64,000 bases of DNA. Source: Saliterribacillus persicus. Its GTDB lineage: Bacteria > Bacillota > Bacilli > Bacillales > Amphibacillaceae. The DNA lies in the NCBI RefSeq assembly GCF_003337485.1, contig NZ_QPJJ01000015.1:1-64000 (forward strand). The letters run 5' to 3'. The position numbers were made by a program, and so were the translations under genes. The notes under the pieces were generated by a model. The model was not told where the DNA came from, made no database searches, and worked only from the letters and a program-made list of their open reading frames with translations. Of this stretch, positions 1 to 7,285 are shown in pieces. Position 1 is the stretch's first letter, and the number at the start of each line of letters is the position of its first letter.

Positions 1-150
1 AAAGAATATATTCCTAGTGATATTTATACTCCTGATAATTTTAAGGTTGATTGGAAAAACGATGAAGAAGTGAAAATAGAAGTCATAAGGGAAAACAATA
101 GAGGAGAGACCTATATAGAAGACACGATAAAGATTGTTTTATCAGAGTGA
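1..150 (+). CDS. C-terminal end of a hypothetical protein (cut by window edge)
   Basis: An open frame runs from base 1 to a TGA at 148-150 and gives about 49 residues, charged and hydrophilic, ending in KIVLSE. The start lies outside the window, so length and family cannot be judged. No membrane segment is visible in this part. It is the first member of the plus-strand gene row that fills the left 7.7 kb, and a repeat hairpin follows it directly. Function is not recognised. Confidence 0.6.
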   Translation, partial: KEYIPSDIYTPDNFKVDWKNDEEVKIEVIRENNRGETYIEDTIKIVLSE

Positions 151-162
151 ATTTTAAAAACT

Positions 163-228
163 TTATCAACTTAAGGGTGCAATTGTTGAGTAAGAGGAAC
201 ACAGAACATCTGTAACGTTCCTTCCTTT
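163..228 (+). repeat. Degenerate hairpin repeat, copy A
   Basis: This contains the shared core AAGGGTGCAATTGTTGAGTAAG and a following small inverted repeat (GGAAC ... GTTCC). It matches the core of the other copies at 1961, 3238, 5855 and 6505 (ACGGGTGC, then TTGAATAAG). It lies between the partial first gene and the disrupted membrane-protein gene. Confidence 0.55.
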
Positions 229-463
229 TTTGAAGTTAAAACGAATTAACGGAATTTCATGCCAAGATTTGATGTGTTCAATTAGAATACAAGTTTAGTA
301 GAACAAAAAAATTAGGAGGATTTGATTTTGAAGTTAAAACCAATTTTAGGAAACATCATTTATTCTATTGGTTTTGTTTTCCTATTTATAATCATTAGTA
401 AGGTATCTTTGTATTTTGATGAGATGCAAAGTCAAACCTATAGGATTTTTCCGTGGGTAATCT

Positions 464-502
464 TGGTATGTCAACACTAAATCGAACAAATTTTTAAAGG
501 TC
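464..502. repeat. Terminal inverted repeat of the IS element, orfB-side end
   Basis: These 39 bases begin TGGTATGTCAACACT and end AAGGTC. They pair imperfectly with the reverse complement of 1648-1686, and identity is best in the ACACT and AAGGTC blocks. The orfB stop lies inside it. Confidence 0.8.
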
Positions 503-1318
503 CATTAACTTGTATTCAGTCGGTGCTAAATAATTTAGGGATCCGTGAATGCGAATATGATTGAACCAATGAACATAATCAAAAAGTTCAAGGTCAAGTT
601 CGTGTTGGTTAAGAAAATAAGCCCCTTTAACAAACTCTGTTTTGATGGTCTTAAACGTAGCTTCTGCAACGGCATTGTCATAAGGCGTACCTTTTTCGCT
701 TAATGAACGTTCAATGCCAAACGTTTCTAATGCCTGATCAATCAGTTGGTTTTTAAACTCACTTCCTCTATCCGTGTGGAACAATTCAAGATGGTGAAGA
801 TTGTAGGGAACGGATGCAAAGGCGCGTTGAACTAAGGCAGCACTTTTATGAGGTCCTGCACTGTGACCAATAATCTCGCGATTATATAAATCTACTAAAA
901 CGCAAATATAATGCCATTTCTGGCCAACTCTCACATAGGTTAAGTCGCTTACAATTACTTTTAGTTCTTGATCCTGGTCAAACTCGCGATTTAGGGCATT
1001 CCCCACTCCTGACTCATTACAGGATGATTTTGATGGCTTAAACTGAGCAACGGTATACTTGGAGACTAGTCCTTGTTTTTTCATGATTCGACCAATACGA
1101 CGTCTGGAAACGGTCCAGCCTTTCTTTTTCAGTTCTACTTTGATCTTTCTCTGTCCATAATTACATCGACTTTTCTTGAAAATAGTTAGGATCAGATCTG
1201 TTAATTCTTCCTCTTGGTCATCACGAATCTTAGCTTCATAATAATACGTACTTCTGGCTATTTGCAGGACGCCGCACATTGCTGATACCGAGTATTTGTG
1301 TCGATTATTCCGAATCAC
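494..1318 (-). CDS. IS3-family transposase OrfB (DDE integrase domain)
   Basis: A 274-residue protein starting at GTG 1318. It shows the N-terminal HTH_21-like part (YSVSAMCGVLQIARSTYYY) and the rve integrase core. The catalytic acids are visible as D in VIVSDLTYV, D in FHTDRGSEF and E in NAVAEATFKTIKTE, the usual D,D(35)E pattern of IS3 elements. Its frame is -1 relative to orfA, and an AAAG run directly precedes the orfA stop, so the active OrfAB transposase is probably made by -1 frameshifting. Cutting and joining of the IS ends is the expected reaction. No damage is seen. Confidence 0.95.
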   Translation of the reverse strand: MIRNNRHKYSVSAMCGVLQIARSTYYYEAKIRDDQEEELTDLILTIFKKSRCNYGQRKIKVELKKKGWTVSRRRIGRIMKKQGLVSKYTVAQFKPSKSSCNESGVGNALNREFDQDQELKVIVSDLTYVRVGQKWHYICVLVDLYNREIIGHSAGPHKSAALVQRAFASVPYNLHHLELFHTDRGSEFKNQLIDQALETFGIERSLSEKGTPYDNAVAEATFKTIKTEFVKGAYFLNQHELDLELFDYVHWFNHIRIHGSLNYLAPTEYKLMDL

Positions 1319-1320
1319 AT

Positions 1321-1605
1321 CTACTTTCGTCCCATGATCAGCGCGGCCTGCTTTAAAACATCGTTTTCCATTGCTAGTTTTTGATTTTCTTTTCGAAGTT
1401 TGAGTAACTCTTCTTGTTCTGGTGTACGATTGTCTTTTTCTTGAAACGATCCACTATCTTGATACTGTCGAACCCAATTATCAAAGGACGAAGGTGTTAA
1501 CTCATAATCTTTAATGATTTCTGAGCGGGGTTTACCAGATGCATGTAGTTGAACCATTTGTTTTTTAAATTCCTTGGAAAAGCTTCTTCTAACTCTTCTG
1601 GCCAT
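1321..1605 (-). CDS. IS3-family transposase OrfA (helix-turn-helix)
   Basis: A 94-residue protein. It has a HTH_Tnp_1-type domain at about residues 8-50 (SKEFKKQMVQLHASGKPRSE, then TPSSFDNWVRQY). A C-terminal leucine-zipper-like heptad segment (EELLKLRKENQKLAMENDVL) follows, as is typical for OrfA of IS3 elements. It should bind the terminal inverted repeats. The start ATG has AAGGAG just upstream on the minus strand. OrfB begins two bases after the orfA stop codon in the -1 frame. The gene lies at the IR end nearer 1686. Confidence 0.95.
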   Translation of the reverse strand: MARRVRRSFSKEFKKQMVQLHASGKPRSEIIKDYELTPSSFDNWVRQYQDSGSFQEKDNRTPEQEELLKLRKENQKLAMENDVLKQAALIMGRK

Positions 1606-1647
1606 TTTATAAAACTCCTTGGTTTTTTATTTGAACCAAGTCTAACT

Positions 1648-1686
1648 GACCTTAACTAAATCGTCCAATTAAGTGTAACCGATTCA
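1648..1686. repeat. Terminal inverted repeat of the IS element, orfA-side end
   Basis: Read on the minus strand it begins TGAATCGGTTACACTT and ends AAGGTC, matching 464-502 imperfectly. ATCT follows at 1687-1690 as the duplicated target. Confidence 0.8.
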
Positions 1687-1852
1687 ATCTATGCAAACTT
1701 AATATATATACTTATAGGACTGTATCTCAGGCTACCCAACTTTTTAAAAAATTTTAAAAAACCAGGGAAATGGAAAGTCAATTTAAACAATATTTTATTT
1801 ATTTGTATCCCAATGCTTTATATTTCCTTTTATCATTACTTACCGTTTTCCT

Positions 1853-1959
1853 ATCCCATTCCAGATATACTAATACATACAACTGGTTATTTTAGATTTG
1901 GAAGTATAATAACTGGATACTTTTTGCTAAATAGCATTAAAAAAGATTATTAAACTAAA
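1853..1959 (+). repeat. 107-bp direct repeat, copy 1 (tail of the disrupted membrane gene)
   Basis: Starts ATCCCATTCCAGA and ends TAAACTAAA. The same 107 bases occur at 6804-6910 with about six differences by eye (roughly 94 percent identical). Here it encodes the native C-terminus of the split gene in frame, so this is likely the parent copy. Confidence 0.9.
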
Positions 1960-1960
1960 A

Positions 1961-2030
1961 GCAATAGTTGGAACATGCTGTCGCTACCACTGTTGAACTA
2001 ACGACGCAGTTATGTTGAATAAGAACGTTT
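1961..2030 (+). repeat. Degenerate hairpin repeat, copy B
   Basis: Contains TTGAACTAACGACGCAGTTA followed by TGTTGAATAAGAACG. These are diverged forms of the consensus arms CTTATTCAACTAA and TTTAGTTGAATAAG. It separates the disrupted gene from the gene at 2091. Confidence 0.5.
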
Positions 2031-2090
2031 TCAAAAATTCGTGATTAAATAATAAAATTAAAAAACAGATAGCTTAGAGTTGGTGAAAAT

Positions 2091-2642
2091 ATGTTAGATA
2101 GAAAGTTTGATTTATTAAAAGCATTTCCAGTTAAATTAAAGGAAGATGTCACGGTTGTCTTAAATATGATAAATCAATCAGATAAACTTGATTTCTCGGA
2201 CAGTTTTGAGGTTGATTTTTCGGGAAGTACGTTAAATATTCCCGAACGTATTTACTACAATGAACCTTCATTATCTCAATACAATTCATTATCAGATAAA
2301 CAACAAGTAATATTAAATTGTTTATTTACACGTCACCATGATGGTTACATTAGAGAACTAAATTTAAAACAGATAATTCATAAGTGCAATGATTACAATT
2401 GGATAATTCCGTATCTGATACGAATAACGGGTGAGTATGTAATTGAAATTTTGCAAGTGATAAAAGCTAATCTTGATAAGGTTGATAAAGGTATAATAAA
2501 AGAATTCATTACCGAAAATCCAATTTTTTATAATACAACGGAAAGCCGAGTAGTCAGTTATTGGGATAGTTATTACCGTAATAACTATCCAAACAAAGAG
2601 GATTATGTAGGTTATGAAATCATTAAGTATTTCAACTCATAA
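2091..2642 (+). CDS. Hypothetical soluble protein, 183 aa
   Basis: ATG 2091 is preceded by a weak GGTGA-type ribosome site (about 2080-2084). The protein is acidic, has no signal peptide or membrane segment, and is rich in aromatic residues. Its middle (LSDKQQVILNCLFTRHHDGY, about 65-87) and C-terminal half look alpha-helical. No motif is recognised. It is the one clearly soluble protein of reasonable size in the left array; such a soluble gene beside small membrane genes could be an immunity or adaptor protein, but the sequence does not show this. It may be a diverged member of a Bacillaceae-only family. Confidence 0.7.
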   Translation: MLDRKFDLLKAFPVKLKEDVTVVLNMINQSDKLDFSDSFEVDFSGSTLNIPERIYYNEPSLSQYNSLSDKQQVILNCLFTRHHDGYIRELNLKQIIHKCNDYNWIIPYLIRITGEYVIEILQVIKANLDKVDKGIIKEFITENPIFYNTTESRVVSYWDSYYRNNYPNKEDYVGYEIIKYFNS

Positions 2643-2647
2643 TCAGT

Positions 2648-2745
2648 TCTTTCTTATTCTATTAACGGGAGCAATTGTTTACCAAGGGTATTCACCTTTT
2701 CTTGTTGAAGAAAGGCGCAGGTTAGTTGAACAAGTTGTCGAATTG
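2648..2745 (+). repeat. Degenerate hairpin repeat, copy C
   Basis: Carries TTAACGGGAGCAATTGTTTA and then GCGCAGGTTAGTTGAACAAG, variants of the shared core. The repeat explains the accidental 67-codon open frame across it at 2614-2817. Confidence 0.5.
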
Positions 2746-2759
2746 AAAGGGAGGATAAA

Positions 2760-3212
2760 ATGGATGAAATACAATGGAATATACAAGAAGTTAAGCATTT
2801 TAAAAAGAAGCAATTAGTCCAATACAATCTCGTAATGCTTTTGTTATTCGTGCTGTTTGGTTATTTTATCGAGAACGGAAATCCCCCCCTCCTCATTGGA
2901 GGATTTTGTGTGCTTTTATGGATACTAGTATCCATCACGTTCTACGCCCTAAAGACGGGAAGACCTATTGGTACAAAGACAACTAGAATGGTGCAGGAAT
3001 TTGACAGAAATCGCTTGGGAGAGAAGCGTTGGAAGCAAAGAAAAATGACTGAGGCTATCATCATGAGTGTTATAAGTATTCTTATTACAGTTTCAGTGTT
3101 TGTTAAGGATTTTAACTCTGTAAGATTAGACTTTCCTATCAGTGCCTTCCCATTTATCGGGGCTTGGATAGGCTATAATATTGGAGAGATTATCAGAATG
3201 AACAATTTGTAA
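2760..3212 (+). CDS. Small integral membrane protein, 150 aa
   Basis: ATG 2760 has GGGAGG nine bases upstream. Four hydrophobic segments are visible: about residues 21-38, 42-65, 97-115 and 123-143. A charged cytoplasmic linker (RMVQEFDRNRLGEKRWKQRK) lies between the second and third. The family is not recognised. It sits between repeat copies C and D, and the spacing suggests its own small transcription unit. A function in the membrane is all that can be said. Confidence 0.75.
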   Translation: MDEIQWNIQEVKHFKKKQLVQYNLVMLLLFVLFGYFIENGNPPLLIGGFCVLLWILVSITFYALKTGRPIGTKTTRMVQEFDRNRLGEKRWKQRKMTEAIIMSVISILITVSVFVKDFNSVRLDFPISAFPFIGAWIGYNIGEIIRMNNL

Positions 3213-3237
3213 GAGTAATGGAAAAATAAGTAGAAAC

Positions 3238-3330
3238 TCTTATTCAAGTAACGGGTGCTTTAGTTGAATAAGGAGTTGTTTTAGTGTCGCAGCTACTATT
3301 GCTTGTTGAGCTAGCGTGAAAGGATTGTTT
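3238..3330 (+). repeat. Hairpin repeat, copy D (best preserved)
   Basis: CTTATTCAA at 3239-3247 and TTGAATAAG about 16 bases later form a nine-base-pair stem around a loop containing ACGGGTGC. A second imperfect hairpin follows (AGGAGTTG ... CAGCTACT), then TTGTTGAGCTAGCG. This copy gives the consensus CTTATTCAACTAA - CGGGTGC - TTTAGTTGAATAAG used to recognise the other copies. Confidence 0.75.
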
Positions 3331-3393
3331 AACAAGGATGTTACTATTACATGATAAAAATTGAATTAGATTATGTTTATGGAGGGGAATTTA

Positions 3394-3570
3394 TTGAAAA
3401 AAATAATTATTGGAATAACTGTTTTATTAGGACTTTGGTTAATACTTGATTTGGCTAATATCAATACCTCATATGTAATTCCAACTCTGATTGAATGGCC
3501 TACAAAATTTATACTTCCATGGATTTTCCTTTATTGGTTTGTTAGATTAGTAAAAACACAAGAAAAATAA
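3394..3570 (+). CDS. Small membrane protein, 58 aa
   Basis: A frame is open from ATG 3373, but GGAGGGG at 3381-3387 lies inside it. The TTG at 3394 sits six bases after this site and is the likely start. The product has two hydrophobic segments (IIIGITVLLGLWLILDL and FILPWIFLYWFVRLV) and a short basic tail. The family is not recognised. It is placed between repeat copies D and E like its neighbours. Confidence 0.65.
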   Translation: MKKIIIGITVLLGLWLILDLANINTSYVIPTLIEWPTKFILPWIFLYWFVRLVKTQEK

Positions 3571-3597
3571 TGAATTAAAAGAGGGATAATAAGTTTA

Positions 3598-3668
3598 TTT
3601 AGCTAAAGGTTGCTTTAACACAATAAAATACAACCTATTCTTATTTAACTATAGGTCAAGATTGTGGA
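3598..3668 (+). repeat. Degenerate hairpin repeat, copy E
   Basis: TTTATTTAGCTAAAGGTTGC followed by TTTAACACAATAAA keeps the stem-loop layout with a changed loop. A second half-copy, CTTATTTAACTATAGGTCAA, follows at about 3640. Confidence 0.5.
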
Positions 3669-3695
3669 ACAACGAGTTGAAAAAGGGGGAGGAAA

Positions 3696-4034
3696 ATGAA
3701 CTCTCACATTAAGGGGGAAATTAAATCACTAATAATCGTATTAAACATCGTTCTCGTCTTATTCGTTGTTGTTTTGTTCTATTGGCATTTCATAAAGTCA
3801 GATTATAAAGGTGTAATAACAAACCTACAAGAAGATAACTTTACTTTAGAACCGATAAATGCTGATGAAGAAGCAGAGTACAATGTATATAAAATCTTTT
3901 TTAGCAAAAACACAAAAATAAGAGGAAAAGGAACCACTGTGGATGACCTAGATGAAAGACAGCAAATAAAAGTTTGGGTAGAGAAAATTAACAAACGTAT
4001 GGTAGCAAATAAAATTAATATTATTGAAGAGTAA
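3696..4034 (+). CDS. Membrane-anchored protein with DUF3221-like exported domain, 112 aa
   Basis: ATG 3696 follows AAAGGGGGAGG. One N-terminal transmembrane helix (about residues 11-33) is followed by a small domain. The pattern of that domain (GVITNLQEDNFTLEP, then a YKIFFSKNTKIRG strand and RQQIKVWV) resembles the OB-like DUF3221 family of Bacillaceae secreted and lipoproteins. There is no lipobox, so the helix probably stays as an anchor with the domain outside. Function is unknown. The DUF3221 assignment rests on pattern recall and is moderate. Confidence 0.7.
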   Translation: MNSHIKGEIKSLIIVLNIVLVLFVVVLFYWHFIKSDYKGVITNLQEDNFTLEPINADEEAEYNVYKIFFSKNTKIRGKGTTVDDLDERQQIKVWVEKINKRMVANKINIIEE

Positions 4035-4049
4035 TAATAATTTCTTTTC

Positions 4050-4112
4050 TATCTAAATCAGCTAATTGATGCTCAGTGCTTATTGCGCTAACGAAGAGCT
4101 TATCTTCAAGAA
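4050..4112 (+). repeat. Degenerate hairpin repeat, copy F
   Basis: CAGCTAATTGATGCTCAGTG and TTGCGCTAACGAAGAGCTTA are weakly related to the consensus. This is the most diverged copy and is called mainly by position between genes. Confidence 0.3.
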
Positions 4113-4133
4113 GGATAAGTTCCATTTTTGTAA

Positions 4134-4539
4134 GCAAATTGCAGTTCAATTGGTGTGTATGAAGCTGCAAAAGGAGCCTTTACCGATATATCAGTCATGG
4201 TTACATTAAAAGGTGCTTACAACGGTACTAAAAAAGGAAAAGACGGCTCTGTTAACGGTGCAGATGGAAACGAAGATAGTTCCAAAGGTTGGGGCAAATA
4301 CTGGAACGGATACTGGTACAACGACTCGTGCTGAACGTATGCTGAAACCTGGTGAAATTACGAATAGGATGGGGAAAGACGTATTTGGAGCATCTGGTTC
4401 TATCAATGGTTCATCAATGGGTCCAGGTGCTGCGATATTTATTCTTCCTAACCTTGTACTGGTTGATACATTAAAATTGGTTCCAAATATTTTCTTAACG
4501 TATATTTTCGTTAAAATGTTGTCTGTACCCCATAATTAA
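4134..4539 (+). pseudogene. Probable gene remnant, two frames joined by a frameshift
   Basis: One frame is open from 4134 to TGA 4332-4334. It gives a Gly/Asn/Lys-rich, coding-like stretch with GKDGSVNGADG and GWGKYWNGYWYNDSC. A second frame (4213-4539) continues with KPGEITNRMGKDVFGASGSI and a hydrophobic end. Neither has a good ribosome site, and neither alone looks complete. The Gly/Asn-rich, Trp/Tyr-ending part recalls secreted toxin or bacteriocin C-termini, but this is an impression only. A decayed gene is the safest call. Confidence 0.35.
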
Positions 4540-4559
4540 AAATAAAAAGGATGTTTGCT

Positions 4560-5489
4560 ATGATTCCAGCTCAATCAGCATTTAGTCTAAAAGGAATTGG
4601 TATGTTATTACGACTAGTGGCCGTTGTATTCTCCAGTATAGCAACGATTCTATCTACGCTCCTGCCATTGATTTTCTATTATCAAATTTCGTGGATAACC
4701 TTATTGGAAACCACCTCTGTGCTTTTAGTAGGTGCTATTTTGATTCATGGTGTATTAACGCATGTGTTAAATGATATAGCGGATCATCAATCGGGAACAG
4801 ATCAATATAGTCCAGGCATACTTTCTGGTGGAAGTAGAGTGATCCAAACGAATACAATGACTTTAACCATGCTAAAGCAGCTTGGCACATTGATGAGTGT
4901 TTTCTTAATTTTAATGGCATTTCTTTTTACTGTATTCGGTTATCTAGAATTCGCCATTTTAACCTTAGTTGGTATATGGGGTGCAGTGTCGTATTCTTTG
5001 AAGCCATTTCAATTTTCTTATATTCCTTTTATAGGTGAATGGTTCAGCTTATTTCCTACCATGCTAGCGATAGCCATTGCCTTGCCATGGATAATGCTAG
5101 AATCTATACCATATTGGGCATGGCAAAATGCGCTTGTTAATGCCGTTTGGTGCATGGCATGGGTCATGTTTCATCATATTCCAGACAGACATGCAGACCA
5201 AAAAGCAAAACCAATGAAACGAACGTCTGTCGTATGGGCAGTAGAACGTATGGGAACTAAAGGAGCCAAATTCCCTATTTTACTTTACTTCATGATTGTA
5301 GGATTGCTAATCATCTGGATTGCTTTTGCGCGTCCGGTTGCCGCAATAGGTGTTGGTATTATCTTAGTTTATGCAATCTGGATTGTCTTAAGAGTAAATG
5401 GAGAGAATATAGAGGAAGTAACAGCAGTTGAGAAGCGGCTGCTTTGTCTCGCTCTTGCTATCGCAATATGGTTAGGTATTTTTGTATAA
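4560..5489 (+). CDS. UbiA-family prenyltransferase (MenA-like)
   Basis: About 309 residues with eight to nine hydrophobic helices. The first Asp-rich motif is NDIADHQSGTD (about residue 71), and the second is the shorter DRHAD after HHIP. Both places match the UbiA fold, whose members transfer prenyl chains to aromatic acceptors such as DHNA in menaquinone synthesis. The first motif has diverged from the usual NDxxDxxxD, so the acceptor cannot be named. AAAAGG at 4545-4550 favours ATG 4560 over ATG 4551. The neighbours are a remnant upstream and about 500 empty bases downstream, so context gives no pathway. A true MenA would normally be elsewhere; this is probably a paralogue. Confidence 0.75.
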   Translation: MIPAQSAFSLKGIGMLLRLVAVVFSSIATILSTLLPLIFYYQISWITLLETTSVLLVGAILIHGVLTHVLNDIADHQSGTDQYSPGILSGGSRVIQTNTMTLTMLKQLGTLMSVFLILMAFLFTVFGYLEFAILTLVGIWGAVSYSLKPFQFSYIPFIGEWFSLFPTMLAIAIALPWIMLESIPYWAWQNALVNAVWCMAWVMFHHIPDRHADQKAKPMKRTSVVWAVERMGTKGAKFPILLYFMIVGLLIIWIAFARPVAAIGVGIILVYAIWIVLRVNGENIEEVTAVEKRLLCLALAIAIWLGIFV

Positions 5490-5679
5490 TGTAAGACTTC
5501 CATCGGTGAGGGGTTTAGGTCTGTTAAGTAAGTGATTAAAGGAGTAAAGTAGATGAATCAAAGGCAGTGGAAAAAGTGATTCCAGTTACTCTTGATTGTT
5601 TATTATTCTCATCATATATATCCTACCTAATCTCTCTATTCATAGGACCATTAACATAATACTCAAACAAATCCGCATA

Positions 5680-5826
5680 ATGTTAATTAGATATTTAAGT
5701 TACATAGAAGAAAAATTTAAAAACCCTGATATTGCTTCAATGAATAGTAAGTAATCGAATGTACTCTGGATGACGTTTATTCAGAATTTAGAATTAAATA
5801 ATGAAGCATTAGAAGAAAAACTGTAA
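5680..5826 (+). pseudogene. Short remnant frame with one internal stop
   Basis: From ATG 5680 a frame reads MLIRYLSYIEEKFKNPDIAS, meets TAA at 5752-5754, then continues in the same frame through MTFIQNLELNNEALEEKL to TAA 5824-5826. No ribosome site is evident. The helical, charged composition looks coding, so it may be the tail of a lost gene. The rest of 5490-5984 holds only AT-rich DNA and repeat copy G. Confidence 0.3.
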
Positions 5827-5854
5827 AGTGTAGTCCATTTTATTCCTTGTTTAA

Positions 5855-5930
5855 CAAACCGGTGCTTTCCTTGAATTAGGAATTGCATCCTTGTTCAATT
5901 AACGGGCAGGTTAGTTGAATAACAGAATTT
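5855..5930 (+). repeat. Hairpin repeat, copy G (double)
   Basis: Two tandem diverged units: CTTGTTTAACAAACCGGTGC ... CCTTGAATTAGG, then TTCAATTAACGGGCAGGTTA followed by GTTGAATAAC. It lies about 55 bases upstream of the next membrane gene. Confidence 0.6.
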
Positions 5931-5984
5931 ATTTAAGAACTTTTACCATATTCGTTCCTATTATGGTTAGGAGGTGTATGTCGC

Positions 5985-6482
5985 ATGAAATGGTTATTAC
6001 TTCAAATCCTAACATTAGGTGCTATAGGAATATTGATGGGGGTATTAGAATGGAATGAGGGTAAGAGAGTCGTAAGCTCTTCTGCAAATTGGACCCCAGC
6101 AAACAACGTTTACATCACATTTATTATCGTAACAGTGGTTTTATCTTGCTTCTATTTAATTTTTTTATTTGAGGCAAAAAAGAGTAACAATATTTTAGAA
6201 CGATCCTTTTGGAATTTGATGCCCAAGATTAGTATCTCGGTTGGTGTTTTATCTATAATTCTGTTTTTAGTAGGGGGAACTGTAGGACCCATTATGGCCT
6301 GGGTTGAACAGTGGCGGTCACTCTTATATGTTTTCCTTATATACTTTCTATTTTTAATATTTCTCTTTATTTTTTCTATTGAACATAAGAAACAGAGAAA
6401 TAACAATCGTATTAACAAAACTATCTTTACTTCCTACATATGGACAATAGTTCTGTTCTTTGTAATCTTTTTTGTTTTTTAA
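5985..6482 (+). CDS. Integral membrane protein, 165 aa
   Basis: ATG 5985 with AGGAGGTG eight bases upstream. Five hydrophobic segments are seen, at about residues 5-22, 42-64, 79-103, 109-133 and 146-165. The protein ends inside the last hydrophobic stretch. A basic loop (EHKKQRNNNRINK) precedes it. No enzymatic or transport motif is recognised. It lies between repeat copies G and H and is organised like the other array members. Confidence 0.75.
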   Translation: MKWLLLQILTLGAIGILMGVLEWNEGKRVVSSSANWTPANNVYITFIIVTVVLSCFYLIFLFEAKKSNNILERSFWNLMPKISISVGVLSIILFLVGGTVGPIMAWVEQWRSLLYVFLIYFLFLIFLFIFSIEHKKQRNNNRINKTIFTSYIWTIVLFFVIFFVF

Positions 6483-6504
6483 TGCACAAGTTTTGAAAAA
6501 TTGC

Positions 6505-6595
6505 ATGTAAACTTACGGGTGCAAATATTTAATAAGGAGTTGTCGATGCGGTAGCTCCTATTGTGTTAAAGCGGCAGAATTACTCAACTAAAAAG
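6505..6595 (+). repeat. Hairpin repeat, copy H
   Basis: AAACTTACGGGTGCAAATAT and TTTAATAAGG form the first unit. AAGGAGTTG and TAGCTCCT then form a second small stem, exactly the layout of copy D. It lies about 20 bases before the GTG of the next gene. Confidence 0.65.
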
Positions 6596-6615
6596 TAATA
6601 AAATGGAGGGATTTT

Positions 6616-6831
6616 GTGAGAAAATCTGTTGGAATATTTTTAGGAGCCTTTATAGGTAGTTTTATTCTTTTTATGATATTAAGTAACTTCTTTCAAGTGG
6701 ATGGTGGAAATCCATTGGAACCTATCGTATTAGCAATTGGAACGGTCATCATTTTATTGCTTTGTTATTTAGTTACTTTAATCCATTACCTTATAAAACA
6801 ACAATCCCATTCCAGAAATACTAATACATAA
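6616..6831 (+). CDS. Small membrane protein with a rearranged C-terminus, 71 aa
   Basis: GTG 6616 follows GGAGGG. Residues 5-22 and 36-59 are transmembrane. From codon 64 on (6804) the DNA is the 107-bp tail of the gene at 328-1953, but read in a different frame, giving the short foreign end SHSRNTNT. The original C-terminus was therefore replaced by recombination or overwritten. Whether the product works is unknown. No family is recognised. Confidence 0.6.
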   Translation: MRKSVGIFLGAFIGSFILFMILSNFFQVDGGNPLEPIVLAIGTVIILLLCYLVTLIHYLIKQQSHSRNTNT

Positions 6832-6910
6832 AACTGGTTATTTTAGATTTGGGAGTATAATAACTGGATACTTTTTGCTAAATATTATAAAAAAAGATTA
6901 TTAAACTAAA
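6804..6910 (+). repeat. 107-bp direct repeat, copy 2
   Basis: Nearly identical to 1853-1959. The frame that encodes the parental C-terminus (IPEILIHKTGYFRFGSII ... KKDY) is open here too and ends at TAA 6902-6904, but it has no start of its own. No hairpin repeat separates this block from the next gene. Confidence 0.9.
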
Positions 6911-6946
6911 GGTTCGTTACTTTAAGAAGGAGAAGGGGGAGTATAA

Positions 6947-7285
6947 ATGGAGTTCAATATTGGAAATGGTGTTTCTATTGTTCTACCTCCTTTGCCTATA
7001 ACTATTATTTCAATAGTAATCATCATACTTTTAGTGAGATGGAGTAAAGAATTAGAAACACGCCGTTTTACTATTTTCTTTTATTTTCTAATTAGCACTT
7101 ATATTGCACCAATCTATTCTCAAAGCACAGAAAAAGGTGTCTTTGAGCTTTGGCTTCCTATTGGTTTTATATTAATTTTAATCTATATGTATGGTAATAA
7201 AAAATACCACCCATCAAAAATAAAAGCGAGTGTTTTAGGATTCTGTTTAGCTTTGTATCAGTTAATTCTTAAATATTTCGGTTAG
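6947..7285 (+). CDS. Membrane protein, 112 aa
   Basis: ATG 6947 follows GGAGAAGGGGGAG. Helices lie at about residues 10-30, 41-57, 68-83 and 92-110, joined by short charged loops (RWSKELETRR, NKKYHPSK). The family is not recognised. It directly follows the duplicated 107-bp tail. It is one of the row of small membrane proteins and may share its unknown job. Confidence 0.7.
   Translation: MEFNIGNGVSIVLPPLPITIISIVIIILLVRWSKELETRRFTIFFYFLISTYIAPIYSQSTEKGVFELWLPIGFILILIYMYGNKKYHPSKIKASVLGFCLALYQLILKYFG

Larger units (their letters stand above)
464..1686 (-). mobile_element. IS3-family insertion sequence (about 1223 bp) with 4-bp target duplication
   Basis: The element carries two minus-strand genes, orfA (1321-1605) and orfB (494-1318). 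It starts TGG at 464 and ends TCA at 1686. The outer 39 bases at each end form an imperfect inverted repeat sharing ACACT and AAGGTC blocks. It is flanked by ATCT at 460-463 and ATCT at 1687-1690. IS3-family elements have TG...CA ends, two frames joined by a -1 shift and 3-5 bp duplications, all of which fit. Both frames look intact, so it may still be active. Confidence 0.93.
328..1953 (+). pseudogene. Small multi-pass membrane protein gene split by an IS3-family element
   Basis: The 5' part begins at TTG 328, with GGAGG at 315-319, and reads in frame to the insertion point at 460-463. Removing 464-1686 and one copy of the ATCT target duplication restores one continuous frame that runs to TAA 1951-1953. 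The restored protein is about 133 residues with several hydrophobic segments (IIYSIGFVFLFIIISK, LIYILIGLYL, ILFICIPMLYISFY) and a C-terminus ending in KKDY. It therefore was a small integral membrane protein of unknown function. The clean in-frame join and intact 4-bp duplication suggest a recent insertion. The last 107 bases recur at 6804-6910. Confidence 0.85.

Noticed and set aside
2614-2817. 67-codon open frame
   Set aside because: It overlaps the end of the 2091 gene, has no ribosome site and runs through repeat copy C and the ribosome site of the next gene; best explained as repeat sequence.
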